Assembly (NCBI GenBank): GCA_037045145.1
Contig: JBAOIA010000011.1
Coordinates: 1,612,001 to 1,676,000, forward strand
DNA: 64,000 nucleotides
Direction of reading: 5' to 3'
Source of the DNA: Bacteroidia bacterium
GTDB taxonomy: Bacteria > Bacteroidota > Bacteroidia > AKYH767-A > OLB10
Below are positions 48,147-56,793 of this stretch, one piece after another (the first letter of the stretch is position 1; each line of letters begins with the position of its first letter). The notes beneath the pieces were generated by a model. That model saw nothing but the letters and a program-made list of their open reading frames with translations. It was not told the origin of the DNA and did no database searches. The translations under genes and the position numbers were made by a program.

Positions 48147-50172
48147 TATTCATGTTTTTTTCTAAAGAAAGCATAGAGCCTTCGCCAGATGTCGAAGTCA
48201 TTTTAAGTGTTGCTCCAATATCTTTACTTCTTTCAATCATGTTTCTAAGTCCGTTGCCTGTTGTCTTTTCATTCAGGTTAAAGCCTATTCCATTTTCGGT
48301 AATTACGAGTTTAAAAACAGGTTGAATCTCTATTCTGACAGATATCTTTGTGGCATTGGCATGTTTAACGATGTTTTGTAACGATTCTTTAACGATCATC
48401 AGAATATTCCTGCTGATTTTAATATTTATTTTTTCTGAAGGTATATTTTCAGGGAAGTCATAGGTCACTTCTATCGGAAAGTCGTATAGATACTCTGTTG
48501 AAAATTCACGTACACGTGCAACCAGATTGTCTAATGTTGAATTCATCGGGTTCATATTCCAGATCATGTCACGCATGTTGTCAATCAATTGATGCGAAGT
48601 ACCTGTAATTGATTGTAATGTTTCTTTTATTTGCTGATTGTCTTTGATTTTCAGTTCTAAAATTTCCGAGAGGAATTTAATTTTTGTTAAGCCAGAACCT
48701 AATTCATCATGGATATCTTTTGCAATTCGCATTCGTTCATTCTCTTCTGTTTGTCTGATAGTGTTTTGTTGGTTTAACAACTCAGCTTGTTTGCGCCATC
48801 TTAAATAAAAATATATGGCAATAATTATTGTTGCAATGAGAATAAGCAGAAAAATAACTAAAGTATTTTGTTTTTTAATATTTTCTTTTTGCTCTTTTAT
48901 ACGGAGTTGATTAATTAATGATTGTTGGTTGAGTAATTTGATGGTTGACTCTTTCTTTTCAAGATTGTAACGCGCTTCCATCTCTGCCAGCCTGTTATTA
49001 AATGAAATAGGTTGAATGCTATCCTTGATTCTATATGCCTGTAGAATGTTTTCCATTGCAGGCTCATATTGTTTTATTGATGCATAAAGTTCAGATAGAG
49101 ATTTGTAGCAATCGCGTTCAATAATTTTATGATTATTGTTTTTTGCCAGTATTAATGCTTTCTGAATATTTTCGATTGCTTTTTTTGTTTGTCCTAGTTG
49201 ACCATAGATGTCGCCAAGTTGCTGATAGGTGCCTGCCTCAATCTCCGGATAGTTACCCGGTTTTATCATTTCAAGAGCGTGCAATGCGGTTTCAAGTGCT
49301 TGTTTTGTTTTGTTGTGTTCGAGATAAATACGGCTCAGGTTAGAATAGCAAATGGATTTATTACGTTCATCACCTAAAATATTTGCATAAGTAAGTGCCT
49401 GTTGGTAGCAACTTGCTGCACTGTCATCAAGCATCATTTTGTAGTAGGAGTTTCCATTCTGAATCAGTGAAGATATTTGTCCGGTCAGACTATTCAGCTT
49501 TTCATATTGACTAATACTTGTATTTATTGTACTGATTGATTGTTCGTAAAGATTTTGTCTGTAATATATTTTGCCTAAAACTTTATTCAACCAGGCTTCT
49601 CCTTCTTTACTCGTATTTTGCTGATAGATTTTATAGGCTTTTCCATAAAAGTCAAGTGCCTTAGAAGGAATACCTTCTTTAATAAAGACTTCAGAAAGCT
49701 GAAGACAGGCTTCAAAAAAAGGCCTTGTGGTGTCATGATCTGAATAAGAACCGATACACTCATTTAGAAAGTATTGTGCAGAGTCAAGTTTGCCTATATA
49801 AAAATAACAACTACCTAATGTTGACAGTAGTTGTTGTTTAAGTTTAATGTTGTTTGTGTTTGATGTAAACAACAATTTATTTAAGGCTTCAATGGCAGTA
49901 TTACTTCTGTTTGTCTGTGATTCAATTAAGCTTAGCAGGCAGGAACTTGCGACAATACCTTGCAGATAATTGATGTTAACAGCTCTGTTTTTTGCGTCAT
50001 CAGCAATTGTATAGGCTTGTTTAAAGTTGCTTTTGTAAATTATTTCAGCTTCTGATATGCTTGTGTCAACCTGTTTTTGTTGAGATGTAGAGGTAGAACC
50101 TGATGTATTAAATGTACAGCAGGAAAATATTAAACTAATACAAAATATTATTCTTGACAGAAATGCCGACAT
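48136..50172 (-). CDS. TPR sensor histidine kinase (HisKA_3)
   Basis: 678 residues. A signal-like N-terminus with FSCC near residue 18 may be a lipobox, though the protein also has a later membrane helix (438-458). Residues ~60-400 are tetratricopeptide repeats that sense from the periplasm. After the helix comes a HisKA_3 dimerisation domain with phospho-His488 (AKDIHDELGSGLTKIKF), then an ATPase domain ending GNGLRNMIERSKDIGATLKM. Typical NarX/DesK-class architecture in Bacteroidota. Paired with the NarL-type regulator just downstream. The signal sensed is unknown. Confidence 0.88.
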   Translation of the reverse strand: MSAFLSRIIFCISLIFSCCTFNTSGSTSTSQQKQVDTSISEAEIIYKSNFKQAYTIADDAKNRAVNINYLQGIVASSCLLSLIESQTNRSNTAIEALNKLLFTSNTNNIKLKQQLLSTLGSCYFYIGKLDSAQYFLNECIGSYSDHDTTRPFFEACLQLSEVFIKEGIPSKALDFYGKAYKIYQQNTSKEGEAWLNKVLGKIYYRQNLYEQSISTINTSISQYEKLNSLTGQISSLIQNGNSYYKMMLDDSAASCYQQALTYANILGDERNKSICYSNLSRIYLEHNKTKQALETALHALEMIKPGNYPEIEAGTYQQLGDIYGQLGQTKKAIENIQKALILAKNNNHKIIERDCYKSLSELYASIKQYEPAMENILQAYRIKDSIQPISFNNRLAEMEARYNLEKKESTIKLLNQQSLINQLRIKEQKENIKKQNTLVIFLLILIATIIIAIYFYLRWRKQAELLNQQNTIRQTEENERMRIAKDIHDELGSGLTKIKFLSEILELKIKDNQQIKETLQSITGTSHQLIDNMRDMIWNMNPMNSTLDNLVARVREFSTEYLYDFPIEVTYDFPENIPSEKINIKISRNILMIVKESLQNIVKHANATKISVRIEIQPVFKLVITENGIGFNLNEKTTGNGLRNMIERSKDIGATLKMTSTSGEGSMLSLEKNMNILL

Positions 50173-50268
50173 TAAATTAGAAATCGCATGCTAAGGTAAT
50201 AAAACAGTAATAATGTAAGAGAGTAATCTTGTCAACAAAATTCTTTGCACTCTTTAAAAATCTAACAG

Positions 50269-52923
50269 CTACCTGTTTGACTGATTCGGAATGTCATCAG
50301 GATGCATTTCAAATTTATCTTCATTCTCTTTATACTTCATTATTTGATCAAGTGCATCAGGAATTACATCGCTACAGATAACAATGAATGCACCTTTTTT
50401 ACCATTCTTTATAGCATAGTCAATAGCTTCTTTTTCTAAAGGAATAACTTTGACAGGTTTTGAAGGGTCAACTGCTTTTATTCCTTCAAGCATAAAGTCA
50501 ATTATTTCCTGTTCTGTTCTGCCGCGAAGATTTCTGTCTTGTCTGATAATTATTTCATCAAACATTTTTGCCGCAAGTGTTCCTAAGGCAATGATGTCTT
50601 CATCACGTCTGTCGCCAACACCGGCTATGACACCTACCTTTGGTTTTGCATCAACTTTTTCGAGGAAACGTGCAATGGCCTGAAATCCTGCCGGGTTGTG
50701 TGCATAGTCAACCATGACATTAAATTTCTTGAATTGAAACATATTCATTCTGCCAGGAGTTTGAACGGGTGATGGAATAAAGGTTTCCAATGCAAGTCTA
50801 ATGTCTTCAATCTTAAAATTGCGGATGAAGGCAGAAAGAATTGCAGGTAAAATATTTTGAATCATAAACACTGCTTTACCGGAAAAGGTGAGAGGAATGT
50901 TGATGACTTTATGTACACGCAGCTTCCATGTACCTTTACAGATTGTTACAAATCCATTTTCAAGAATTGCGGCAAGACCACCATTCTCACAATGACTTTT
51001 TATTAAAGGATTATTTTCATCGAGACTGAAGTAAGCTACTTTACAGTCTAGATTACGTCCCATATTTGAAACCAAATCATCATCGGCATTTAAAATAGCA
51101 TAACCATTGGGTTGTACGCTTTCAGGAACTACGGCCTTTACTTTAGCCATTTCTTCAAGTGTGTTAATGCCTTTAAGTCCAAGGTGATCGGCTGCAACAT
51201 TAGTTACTACGGCAATGTCACAACGGTGAAACCCTAGTCCTGCCCGCAAAATTCCACCTCTTGCAGTTTCTAAAACAGCAAAATCAACCGTAGGATCTTT
51301 CAATACAAACTCTGCACTTTGTGGTCCGGTGCAATCGCCACGCTGCAACATCTGATTTTGAATATAAATTCCATCGGTAGTGGTGAATCCTACTTTATAT
51401 CCACATGTTTTTGCAATGTGAGCAATTAAACGTGTAGTTGTTGTTTTGCCATTTGTACCGGTGACAGCAATAATAGGAATGCGATAATTACTTCCGGGAG
51501 GATAAAGCATATCCACAACAGGCTCTGCAACATTACGTGGCAAGCCATCAGTAGGAGCAATGTGCATTCTGAATCCGGGTGCAGCATTTACTTCCAGTAC
51601 GGCACCACCGGTTTCTGTTAAAGGCTCGCTGATATCAGGAGTCATAATATCAATACCACAAATGTCGAGGCCTACAATTCTTGCAATACGTTCGCACATA
51701 AAAACATTGTATGGATGAACAATATCTGTAACATCTGTTGCAGTCCCACCGGTACTCAGGTTTGCAGTACGTTTCAGAAACAACTCTTCTCCTTTTTTAA
51801 GAATGCTTTGGAGTGTCAATCCTTTTTCCTCTAAAATGTTCTGTGTCATCTCATCAATTTTTATTGATGTCAGCACATTTTCATGTCCATATCCTCTTCG
51901 CGGATCTGCATTAACGGCATCAACCAGTTGTTGGATGTTGCTTTTCCCATCACCAACAACAGCAGCAGGTTTGCGTTGTGCGGCACAAATAAATTTGTAG
52001 TTGATGACTAAAATACGATGATCGTAGCCTGTAATATATTTTTCTACAATTACCGAGCGTGAAATTTTTTTGGCTATTTCTAATGCCTCTACTGCCTGAT
52101 TCCAATTGACAATATTAATTGTTGCACCACGGCCGTGATTGCCATTGAGTGGTTTTATAACTAAAGGATATCCTAGGTCATCAATAGCTTCTTTTAAATC
52201 ATCTTCATCACGGATAATTTTTCCCTTTGGTATTGGAATAGATTGTGCTTCGAGCAGGTTTTTAGTGTCTTCTTTATCGCAGGCAATTTCAACTGCAATG
52301 CTGCTGGTAGTGCTGGCAACAGTGGCTTGTATTCTTCGCTGATTAATTCCATAACCTAACTGAACAAGCGAATGTCTGTTAAGTCGAATCCATGGAATGC
52401 CTCTGGCAGCAGCTTCTTCAACAATGGAGCCTGTGCTTGGGCCAAGACGTTCGTCTTCGCGAATTTCGCGCAGTTGTTGAATGTCGGTTTGTAAATCATA
52501 GTTGGTGTTGTCAATTAAAGCCTGAGCAATACGCACAGAAGCACGTGCTGCATACACGCCTGCTTTTTCTTCAATGTAAGAAAATACTACATGATAAACG
52601 CCATGTTCTCCGGTGCCACGTGTACGACCAAAGCCTGTATCCATGCCGGCAAGTGTTTGCAGTTCGAGGGCAATGTGTTCAATAACGTGTCCCATCCAGG
52701 TTCCTTCTTCAACGCGTTTAAAAAATCCACCTTCATGGTCTTCGCTGCAACGGTGCGATTGCATACTTGGAAACATGATTTTTAGTCTTTCTAAAAAGCC
52801 ATCAATTTTGTCGGTTGGTCGTTCTTCCATTTCCTGAAGGTCGAGTTTCATGACAATGAGTTTATGTCTGCGTATGCTCCAAAAGTTGGGTCCCCTCATG
52901 GGGCGGATCTCTAAAATTCTCAT
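50269..52923 (-). CDS. cphA: Cyanophycin synthetase
   Basis: Builds the storage polymer multi-L-arginyl-poly-L-aspartate from Asp and Arg using ATP. 884 residues from ATG 52923, which matches the family start MRILEIRPMRGPN; an upstream start at 52947 adds eight residues. N-terminal domain ~1-160, ATP-grasp ~205-455 (PLNGNHGRGA at 258-267), Mur ligase-like part ~480-870 (P-loop GTNGKTTTT at 490-498, MVDYAHNPAGF, GVGDRRDEDI). All three domains are complete. Cyanophycinase and isoaspartyl dipeptidase genes are not in this window. Confidence 0.95.
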   Translation of the reverse strand: MRILEIRPMRGPNFWSIRRHKLIVMKLDLQEMEERPTDKIDGFLERLKIMFPSMQSHRCSEDHEGGFFKRVEEGTWMGHVIEHIALELQTLAGMDTGFGRTRGTGEHGVYHVVFSYIEEKAGVYAARASVRIAQALIDNTNYDLQTDIQQLREIREDERLGPSTGSIVEEAAARGIPWIRLNRHSLVQLGYGINQRRIQATVASTTSSIAVEIACDKEDTKNLLEAQSIPIPKGKIIRDEDDLKEAIDDLGYPLVIKPLNGNHGRGATINIVNWNQAVEALEIAKKISRSVIVEKYITGYDHRILVINYKFICAAQRKPAAVVGDGKSNIQQLVDAVNADPRRGYGHENVLTSIKIDEMTQNILEEKGLTLQSILKKGEELFLKRTANLSTGGTATDVTDIVHPYNVFMCERIARIVGLDICGIDIMTPDISEPLTETGGAVLEVNAAPGFRMHIAPTDGLPRNVAEPVVDMLYPPGSNYRIPIIAVTGTNGKTTTTRLIAHIAKTCGYKVGFTTTDGIYIQNQMLQRGDCTGPQSAEFVLKDPTVDFAVLETARGGILRAGLGFHRCDIAVVTNVAADHLGLKGINTLEEMAKVKAVVPESVQPNGYAILNADDDLVSNMGRNLDCKVAYFSLDENNPLIKSHCENGGLAAILENGFVTICKGTWKLRVHKVINIPLTFSGKAVFMIQNILPAILSAFIRNFKIEDIRLALETFIPSPVQTPGRMNMFQFKKFNVMVDYAHNPAGFQAIARFLEKVDAKPKVGVIAGVGDRRDEDIIALGTLAAKMFDEIIIRQDRNLRGRTEQEIIDFMLEGIKAVDPSKPVKVIPLEKEAIDYAIKNGKKGAFIVICSDVIPDALDQIMKYKENEDKFEMHPDDIPNQSNR

Positions 52924-52995
52924 AAAAAAACCGTTTGGTTGTGGCACGAATATAGTAAGATGAATCGGATATTAAAAAAAACAACATCCTTGAAA

Positions 52996-53030
52996 AATAA
53001 AAAGGCCTATTCTTTTTATAGAACAGGCCT
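52996..53030 (-). terminator. Terminator of the five-gene envelope operon
   Basis: The minus strand AGGCCTGTTCTA pairs with AGAATAGGCCT and is followed by TTTTTATTTTT. It lies 20 bases past the stop at 53050. Confidence 0.88.
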
Positions 53031-53049
53031 CTTGTAAACGAGGGTTAAC

Positions 53050-53871
53050 TTAAGGGCAATCAACTTCAATTTGCCAAGCCGTACCGCTATTACAACCGCT
53101 GACATAAATTTCTACTATTTTGCTTTTGCCCGGGTCGTAATTAAAGGTTATTGTATTCGACCCTGAAACAAAGCCGTTGGGAGAAATGGCACAATTTGGA
53201 TATCCTGTTGGGGTGAGGGGTGTGCCTGTGGATGCAACCCATTGTCCATTGTAGCGAATGTCGAGCCTGTCAGGAATACTGTACATGTCATAAGAGATGG
53301 AAGCAGTACCTGCGTTGCCACCTAGATTAGCTACTAATGCTGTTATACCAACGTTGCCTGAGAAAGAAGCTCCACATCCTAAAGGATCTGTAACTGAAAC
53401 AGCTGTATTGGTCAAACTACTTATGTTACCTGCGCAGTCGCCTACAGCAAATACTAATTTATAGTCGCCATTTCTAACAAAGTTTGGAATCAAAATTCTT
53501 ACATACGGACGTTGCGCCAACGTGTCAAATTCAACCGGTGCTGCCCAATAAGAATCGGAACTGTCTATTTGTACATAAAAGGTACAAAGACTGTCATTAT
53601 TATTAGTATTATAATTGAAGTATAGCAGAACACCGGCACTAACCTGAACTGCCAGAGGCCTGTCAGTGATTGCTATTGTGCCACCATTGGCTGCTGGCAT
53701 GGGGCCATCATAAAGTTTACCTCCGGAGCCCACAACCATTGCTTTGTTAAGCATATTTTTCTGATACTCGTTGATGCCGTAGTCGGTGTCTTTAGAGTCT
53801 TTTTCGCAAGATGAGACAACTGCTAAAAGAGCTATCAGGATAGAGTAGATTTGAAGTGTTTTATTAGTCAT
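53050..53871 (-). CDS. Lipoprotein of unknown function, last gene of envelope operon
   Basis: 273 residues; lipobox VVSSC (Cys22), then EKDSKDTDYGINEYQKNM. The mature part is beta-rich with strands like LAVQVSAGVLLYFNYN and GDYKLVFAVGDCAG, an Ig-like pattern, and a C-terminal segment with paired cysteines (YVSGCNSGTAWQIEVDCP). No known family. Its ATG overlaps the stop of the outer-membrane protein gene by 8 bases, so the two are translationally coupled and probably form a complex. Confidence 0.7.
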   Translation of the reverse strand: MTNKTLQIYSILIALLAVVSSCEKDSKDTDYGINEYQKNMLNKAMVVGSGGKLYDGPMPAANGGTIAITDRPLAVQVSAGVLLYFNYNTNNNDSLCTFYVQIDSSDSYWAAPVEFDTLAQRPYVRILIPNFVRNGDYKLVFAVGDCAGNISSLTNTAVSVTDPLGCGASFSGNVGITALVANLGGNAGTASISYDMYSIPDRLDIRYNGQWVASTGTPLTPTGYPNCAISPNGFVSGSNTITFNYDPGKSKIVEIYVSGCNSGTAWQIEVDCP

Positions 53872-54637
53872 TGATTTTGGTTTTAAAAATGTTAAACATA
53901 ATTTCTATTTGGGCATTGTAGCTTGAAAAATTGTTTCCTTTTTCAAAGGCTTTGGAGAAAAGATGATTGGTGAGCCGTACAGAAAAACGGTCGTTAACAG
54001 TGGTGCCCAATCCAAGTATAAATCCAACAGGATGCTCTTTGAAAATACCTTTGTCTAACTTTTGTTTGTCCTCTTCTGTTGTAGAAAAGCCACCATCAAA
54101 AGCATCGCTGCCACTGGTTTTTCTGGTAAGTTTTTGTTTCCGGGATGCTGATATAAAATGATCTATTGATGGGCCGGCTTCAACAAACCATTTTTTGCCA
54201 TATCGGATAAGTATTGGTACGGAAATATGATTCAGCACATATCTTTCAGAATAATCCATTTTGTTGGTAATATCAAGTGTTGCATTGTCTGAGGAGTAGG
54301 AGTAAACATGGTTGAATCCGCTTTTGGAATAAAACATTCCAATAGATACACTCAGCTGAGATAACAAACCTTCCTGTCCGGCAATCATACGTCCTTGTAC
54401 ACCGGCATCAAAAAATATTATCGGTTTCACTTTACCTGAAATATCAGCATCAGCATAATTTATTTCATGAAACTCTTTATGATCTTTAATAAATTTCCCG
54501 CTGCTTAAGGAGACTGTCCCGCCTAAGAACACTTCGGCTCTTATTTCCGGATCAAACGTTCCTAATGATGTTTGTGCAGTGGAGTGTTTGAGAACAAACA
54601 ATGACATTGCTCCACAAAGAATAAGTTTTTGTTTCAT
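53864..54637 (-). CDS. PorT-like outer-membrane beta-barrel protein
   Basis: 257 residues with a signal peptide (KQKLILCGAMSLFVLKHSTA). The strand pattern fits the small Bacteroidota outer-membrane barrel class (PorT/OMP_b-brl_2): an early FDPEIRAEVFLGGTVSL, ISVPILIRYGKKWFVEAGPS as the signature turn, GFILGLGTTVNDRFSVRLT and a final AQIEIMFNI strand. Not the T9SS PorT itself by any specific evidence. Fourth gene of the envelope operon; overlaps the last lipoprotein gene by 8 bases. Confidence 0.72.
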   Translation of the reverse strand: MKQKLILCGAMSLFVLKHSTAQTSLGTFDPEIRAEVFLGGTVSLSSGKFIKDHKEFHEINYADADISGKVKPIIFFDAGVQGRMIAGQEGLLSQLSVSIGMFYSKSGFNHVYSYSSDNATLDITNKMDYSERYVLNHISVPILIRYGKKWFVEAGPSIDHFISASRKQKLTRKTSGSDAFDGGFSTTEEDKQKLDKGIFKEHPVGFILGLGTTVNDRFSVRLTNHLFSKAFEKGNNFSSYNAQIEIMFNIFKTKIND

Positions 54638-54663
54638 CTTCTGTTTAATTAATTGGTTTTGAT

Positions 54664-54957
54664 TTATTTTATTGTGATTAATTTTTCTAATCGTAGTGAA
54701 ATTTCTTTAGATTTTTTAATTTGAGTTTTTGTTAGATGCGATTCTTGTTTCAATATGGTGGCGTTTGAATCTAATTGTATTATTTCCTGTTGTATAGTAA
54801 TGTAGTCATTAAAATTCAGATTCCCACTTTGTTTTTTTTTCTCCCATTTCGATAACAGATTTTCCATCTGAACAATTTTATTATCAGTATTATTATTTAT
54901 GCAAGATACAATACTAAATATCAGAAAATATATTTTTGGTTGAAACCAATGTTTCAT
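54664..54957 (-). CDS. Small coiled-coil lipoprotein
   Basis: 97 residues from ATG 54957 (a GTG one codon earlier is possible). The hydrophobic N-terminus ends FSIVSC (a likely lipobox). The mature ~78 residues are charged and probably helical (NLLSKWEKKKQSGNLNF, TQIKKSKEISLRLEKL), resembling a short coiled coil. No family recognised. Third gene of the envelope operon, 26 bases before the outer-membrane protein gene. Confidence 0.6.
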   Translation of the reverse strand: MKHWFQPKIYFLIFSIVSCINNNTDNKIVQMENLLSKWEKKKQSGNLNFNDYITIQQEIIQLDSNATILKQESHLTKTQIKKSKEISLRLEKLITIK

Positions 54958-54976
54958 CACAATGTGGTATCGTAGA

Positions 54977-55576
54977 TTATTTTAAACCGGAACTGTATGT
55001 GGTGCCAAGGGCATCAATATCCTGTATCGAACCATTTATCTTGTATTTTTTGTCTAGTTGATAGCTATGATTTTTCCAGGTATAAATAGGGAAGTTAAAA
55101 CCAGGACCACCGATTTGTATGGGTGGCATGGATGAAGCTTTGTCATCAATTATTTGGGGTATGCCCGGTAATGACAATACATTGCTGTATTGCCCACTCT
55201 CGTTTTTCATCAACAGGCTAAAGCCCTGTCCGGTATTTCCATACAGATATGTACTATAAGTCAAAACGAAGATATCCTCGCTTTGATCATGATTGATATC
55301 AACCGGTACTATTTGTACTTCAACTTCTTCTCCTTCGGAATCAAACCTCTTTTTAGCAGAATCGAAGTGAAGTCCTGTCAACTCGGCAATTTTGTTTTTT
55401 TCTGCTGATGACAAATTTGATTTGATGTTTAAGAACAACTGTTCTGCCGCATTTGAAGTCTTTACTTCGTCATCTACAGATTCAATTTTAATACTTGCTT
55501 GCCCACATCCAGAAAGTATCAGACCTGCAACAAGAAGCGTTTTTAGGGTAGAAATATGGAATACCGATTTGTTCAT
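54977..55576 (-). CDS. Lipoprotein of unknown function, second gene of envelope operon
   Basis: 199 residues; lipobox LILSGC (Cys24). The mature part has a helical segment (AEQLFLNIKSNLSSAEKNKI) and then VDINHDQSEDIFVLTYSTYL, which resembles an FG-GAP-like Ca-binding loop, though only one copy is seen. Ends TTYSSGLK. No family assigned. It starts 9 bases after the first gene of the operon and is followed by the small lipoprotein after 19 bases. Confidence 0.68.
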   Translation of the reverse strand: MNKSVFHISTLKTLLVAGLILSGCGQASIKIESVDDEVKTSNAAEQLFLNIKSNLSSAEKNKIAELTGLHFDSAKKRFDSEGEEVEVQIVPVDINHDQSEDIFVLTYSTYLYGNTGQGFSLLMKNESGQYSNVLSLPGIPQIIDDKASSMPPIQIGGPGFNFPIYTWKNHSYQLDKKYKINGSIQDIDALGTTYSSGLK

Positions 55577-55585
55577 GGCATTTAA

Positions 55586-56650
55586 TTATTTTGTAACGGT
55601 GATATTATTGCGAAGTGAAAAATCATAAAGCTTTAACGATTTTTTCTGGTCGCTGCTTTTGTTATAGTAGAATGCATATTCACCGGCAGGCACATCATTT
55701 TCAAAATAAACCTTATATAATCTGTCCGATACTTTTACTGTTTTGTATTCGACTACCCCTTTTGAAAAACCTTCCTCCTGAGAGAAAGATGACCTGCGTG
55801 CAATTTGTATTTGACGGCCACTTTTAGAAGTGGTTGCTTTTACTAATACAAATTCTTTTGGGCTTGCCACGCCTTCATAGGTGCTTTCTTTTACCTCATT
55901 AATATCTTTTCCATCCATTGAAAGATAGAAATAAAATACTGGTCGTTGGTCAGTAATGGTAGTACTGGAATGTTCTCCTGCCAAACCTACTTTAGTACTG
56001 ATGCCGGAAATTCCTCCTGAGTAATGATTGCCTATTGATTCGCCAAAACCACCCTTTTTTGTTTGATTTGTCGTTGTAGGTTCAATCATAATATAGTCTG
56101 TTTTTGGGGTAAACTGCTCGTAATAAATACCGGGCATAGATAGTTTTGTGGGAGGTGGTAAATCTTGTGGATGCTCTTTTATGTTTGCAGTTGTAACATT
56201 GGAGGCTGTATTTGCTGGAGGGTTCATCATAACCTTTACAATTTTATCCGAAACACCTGCATTTTTCAGTGCAATCAGCGCATCTGTGCTGGTGTTGAAG
56301 TTGGTTTTTGAAAGATTAATTTTTTTTAGAATGAGATCGGTGCTGACTTTGCCACCATTCATTTTAATTACATCGTCATTGGTGATAGTGGGCATGTTTC
56401 GGCAAGCCAACATCATTTCGTTAATTACATTTTCAGGCACTTTTGTGGTTTTCAAATCTATTAACCCATTAGTCGAAAGATCAAAAGTGTTGTTTGAACT
56501 TTTTATTTTGTTGATAATAATATTGTTATTCATTTTGGCATTGACCAACGAAACAATACTCTGGTTGTTGAGCGTTTCCTGAGCTTTGCTTTGTACTATA
56601 CCTGCAACAAGCAGCACTACCGTTAGTAGTTGTGAGGTTAACTTTTTCAT
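55586..56650 (-). CDS. Exported protein with repeated helical modules, first gene of envelope operon
   Basis: 354 residues with a signal peptide (KKLTSQLLTVVLLVAGIVQS). Residues ~28-145 contain two similar helical modules: one from IVSLVNAKMNNNIIINKIKS to VPENVINEMM, the next from VIKMNGGKVSTDLILKKINL to VSDKIVKVMM, with a shared LI.LK..... VP/VS ending. The C-terminal ~200 residues are beta-rich with GIYYEQF and PAGEYAFYYN, seen in Bacteroidota exported proteins of unknown role. Read from a consensus promoter that diverges from the LytS-type kinase gene, so it is likely controlled by that pair. Confidence 0.7.
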   Translation of the reverse strand: MKKLTSQLLTVVLLVAGIVQSKAQETLNNQSIVSLVNAKMNNNIIINKIKSSNNTFDLSTNGLIDLKTTKVPENVINEMMLACRNMPTITNDDVIKMNGGKVSTDLILKKINLSKTNFNTSTDALIALKNAGVSDKIVKVMMNPPANTASNVTTANIKEHPQDLPPPTKLSMPGIYYEQFTPKTDYIMIEPTTTNQTKKGGFGESIGNHYSGGISGISTKVGLAGEHSSTTITDQRPVFYFYLSMDGKDINEVKESTYEGVASPKEFVLVKATTSKSGRQIQIARRSSFSQEEGFSKGVVEYKTVKVSDRLYKVYFENDVPAGEYAFYYNKSSDQKKSLKLYDFSLRNNITVTK

Positions 56651-56670
56651 TTGACTTTGATTATTTAGGC

Positions 56671-56701
56671 CAAATGTAGTATAGTGTTAACCGGCAGGCA
56701 A
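56671..56701 (-). promoter_or_regulatory. Promoter of the five-gene envelope operon
   Basis: Minus strand: TTG (56701-56699), 20 bases, exact TACATTTG (56678-56671), 20 bases before the ATG. Confidence 0.6.
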
Positions 56702-56715
56702 GCAACTTCTATTAC

Positions 56716-56747
56716 ATGCTGCTTTTCATTTATTCAATGCATCTTTT
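56716..56747 (+). promoter_or_regulatory. Candidate LytTR-type direct repeat, 21-bp spacing
   Basis: ATGCTGCTTTT (56716-56726) and ATGCATCTTTT (56737-56747) match at 9 of 11 positions and start exactly 21 bp apart, two helical turns. The second copy overlaps the -33 of the kinase promoter. LytTR regulators bind direct repeats with such spacing; the assignment is inference. Confidence 0.4.
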
Positions 56748-56775
56748 GGCTGATTATCTGCATTTCTTATATTTG
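56746..56775 (+). promoter_or_regulatory. Promoter of the LytS-type kinase gene
   Basis: TTG (56746-56748), 19 bases, exact TATATTTG (56768-56775), 18 bases before ATG 56794. It excludes the start at 56716. Confidence 0.6.
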
Positions 56776-56793
56776 AAGCCCATTCTATTTTTA

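Noticed and set aside
53864..54637. Calling this gene porT of the type IX secretion system.
   Set aside because: Only the general barrel class matches; the neighbours are not type IX secretion genes.
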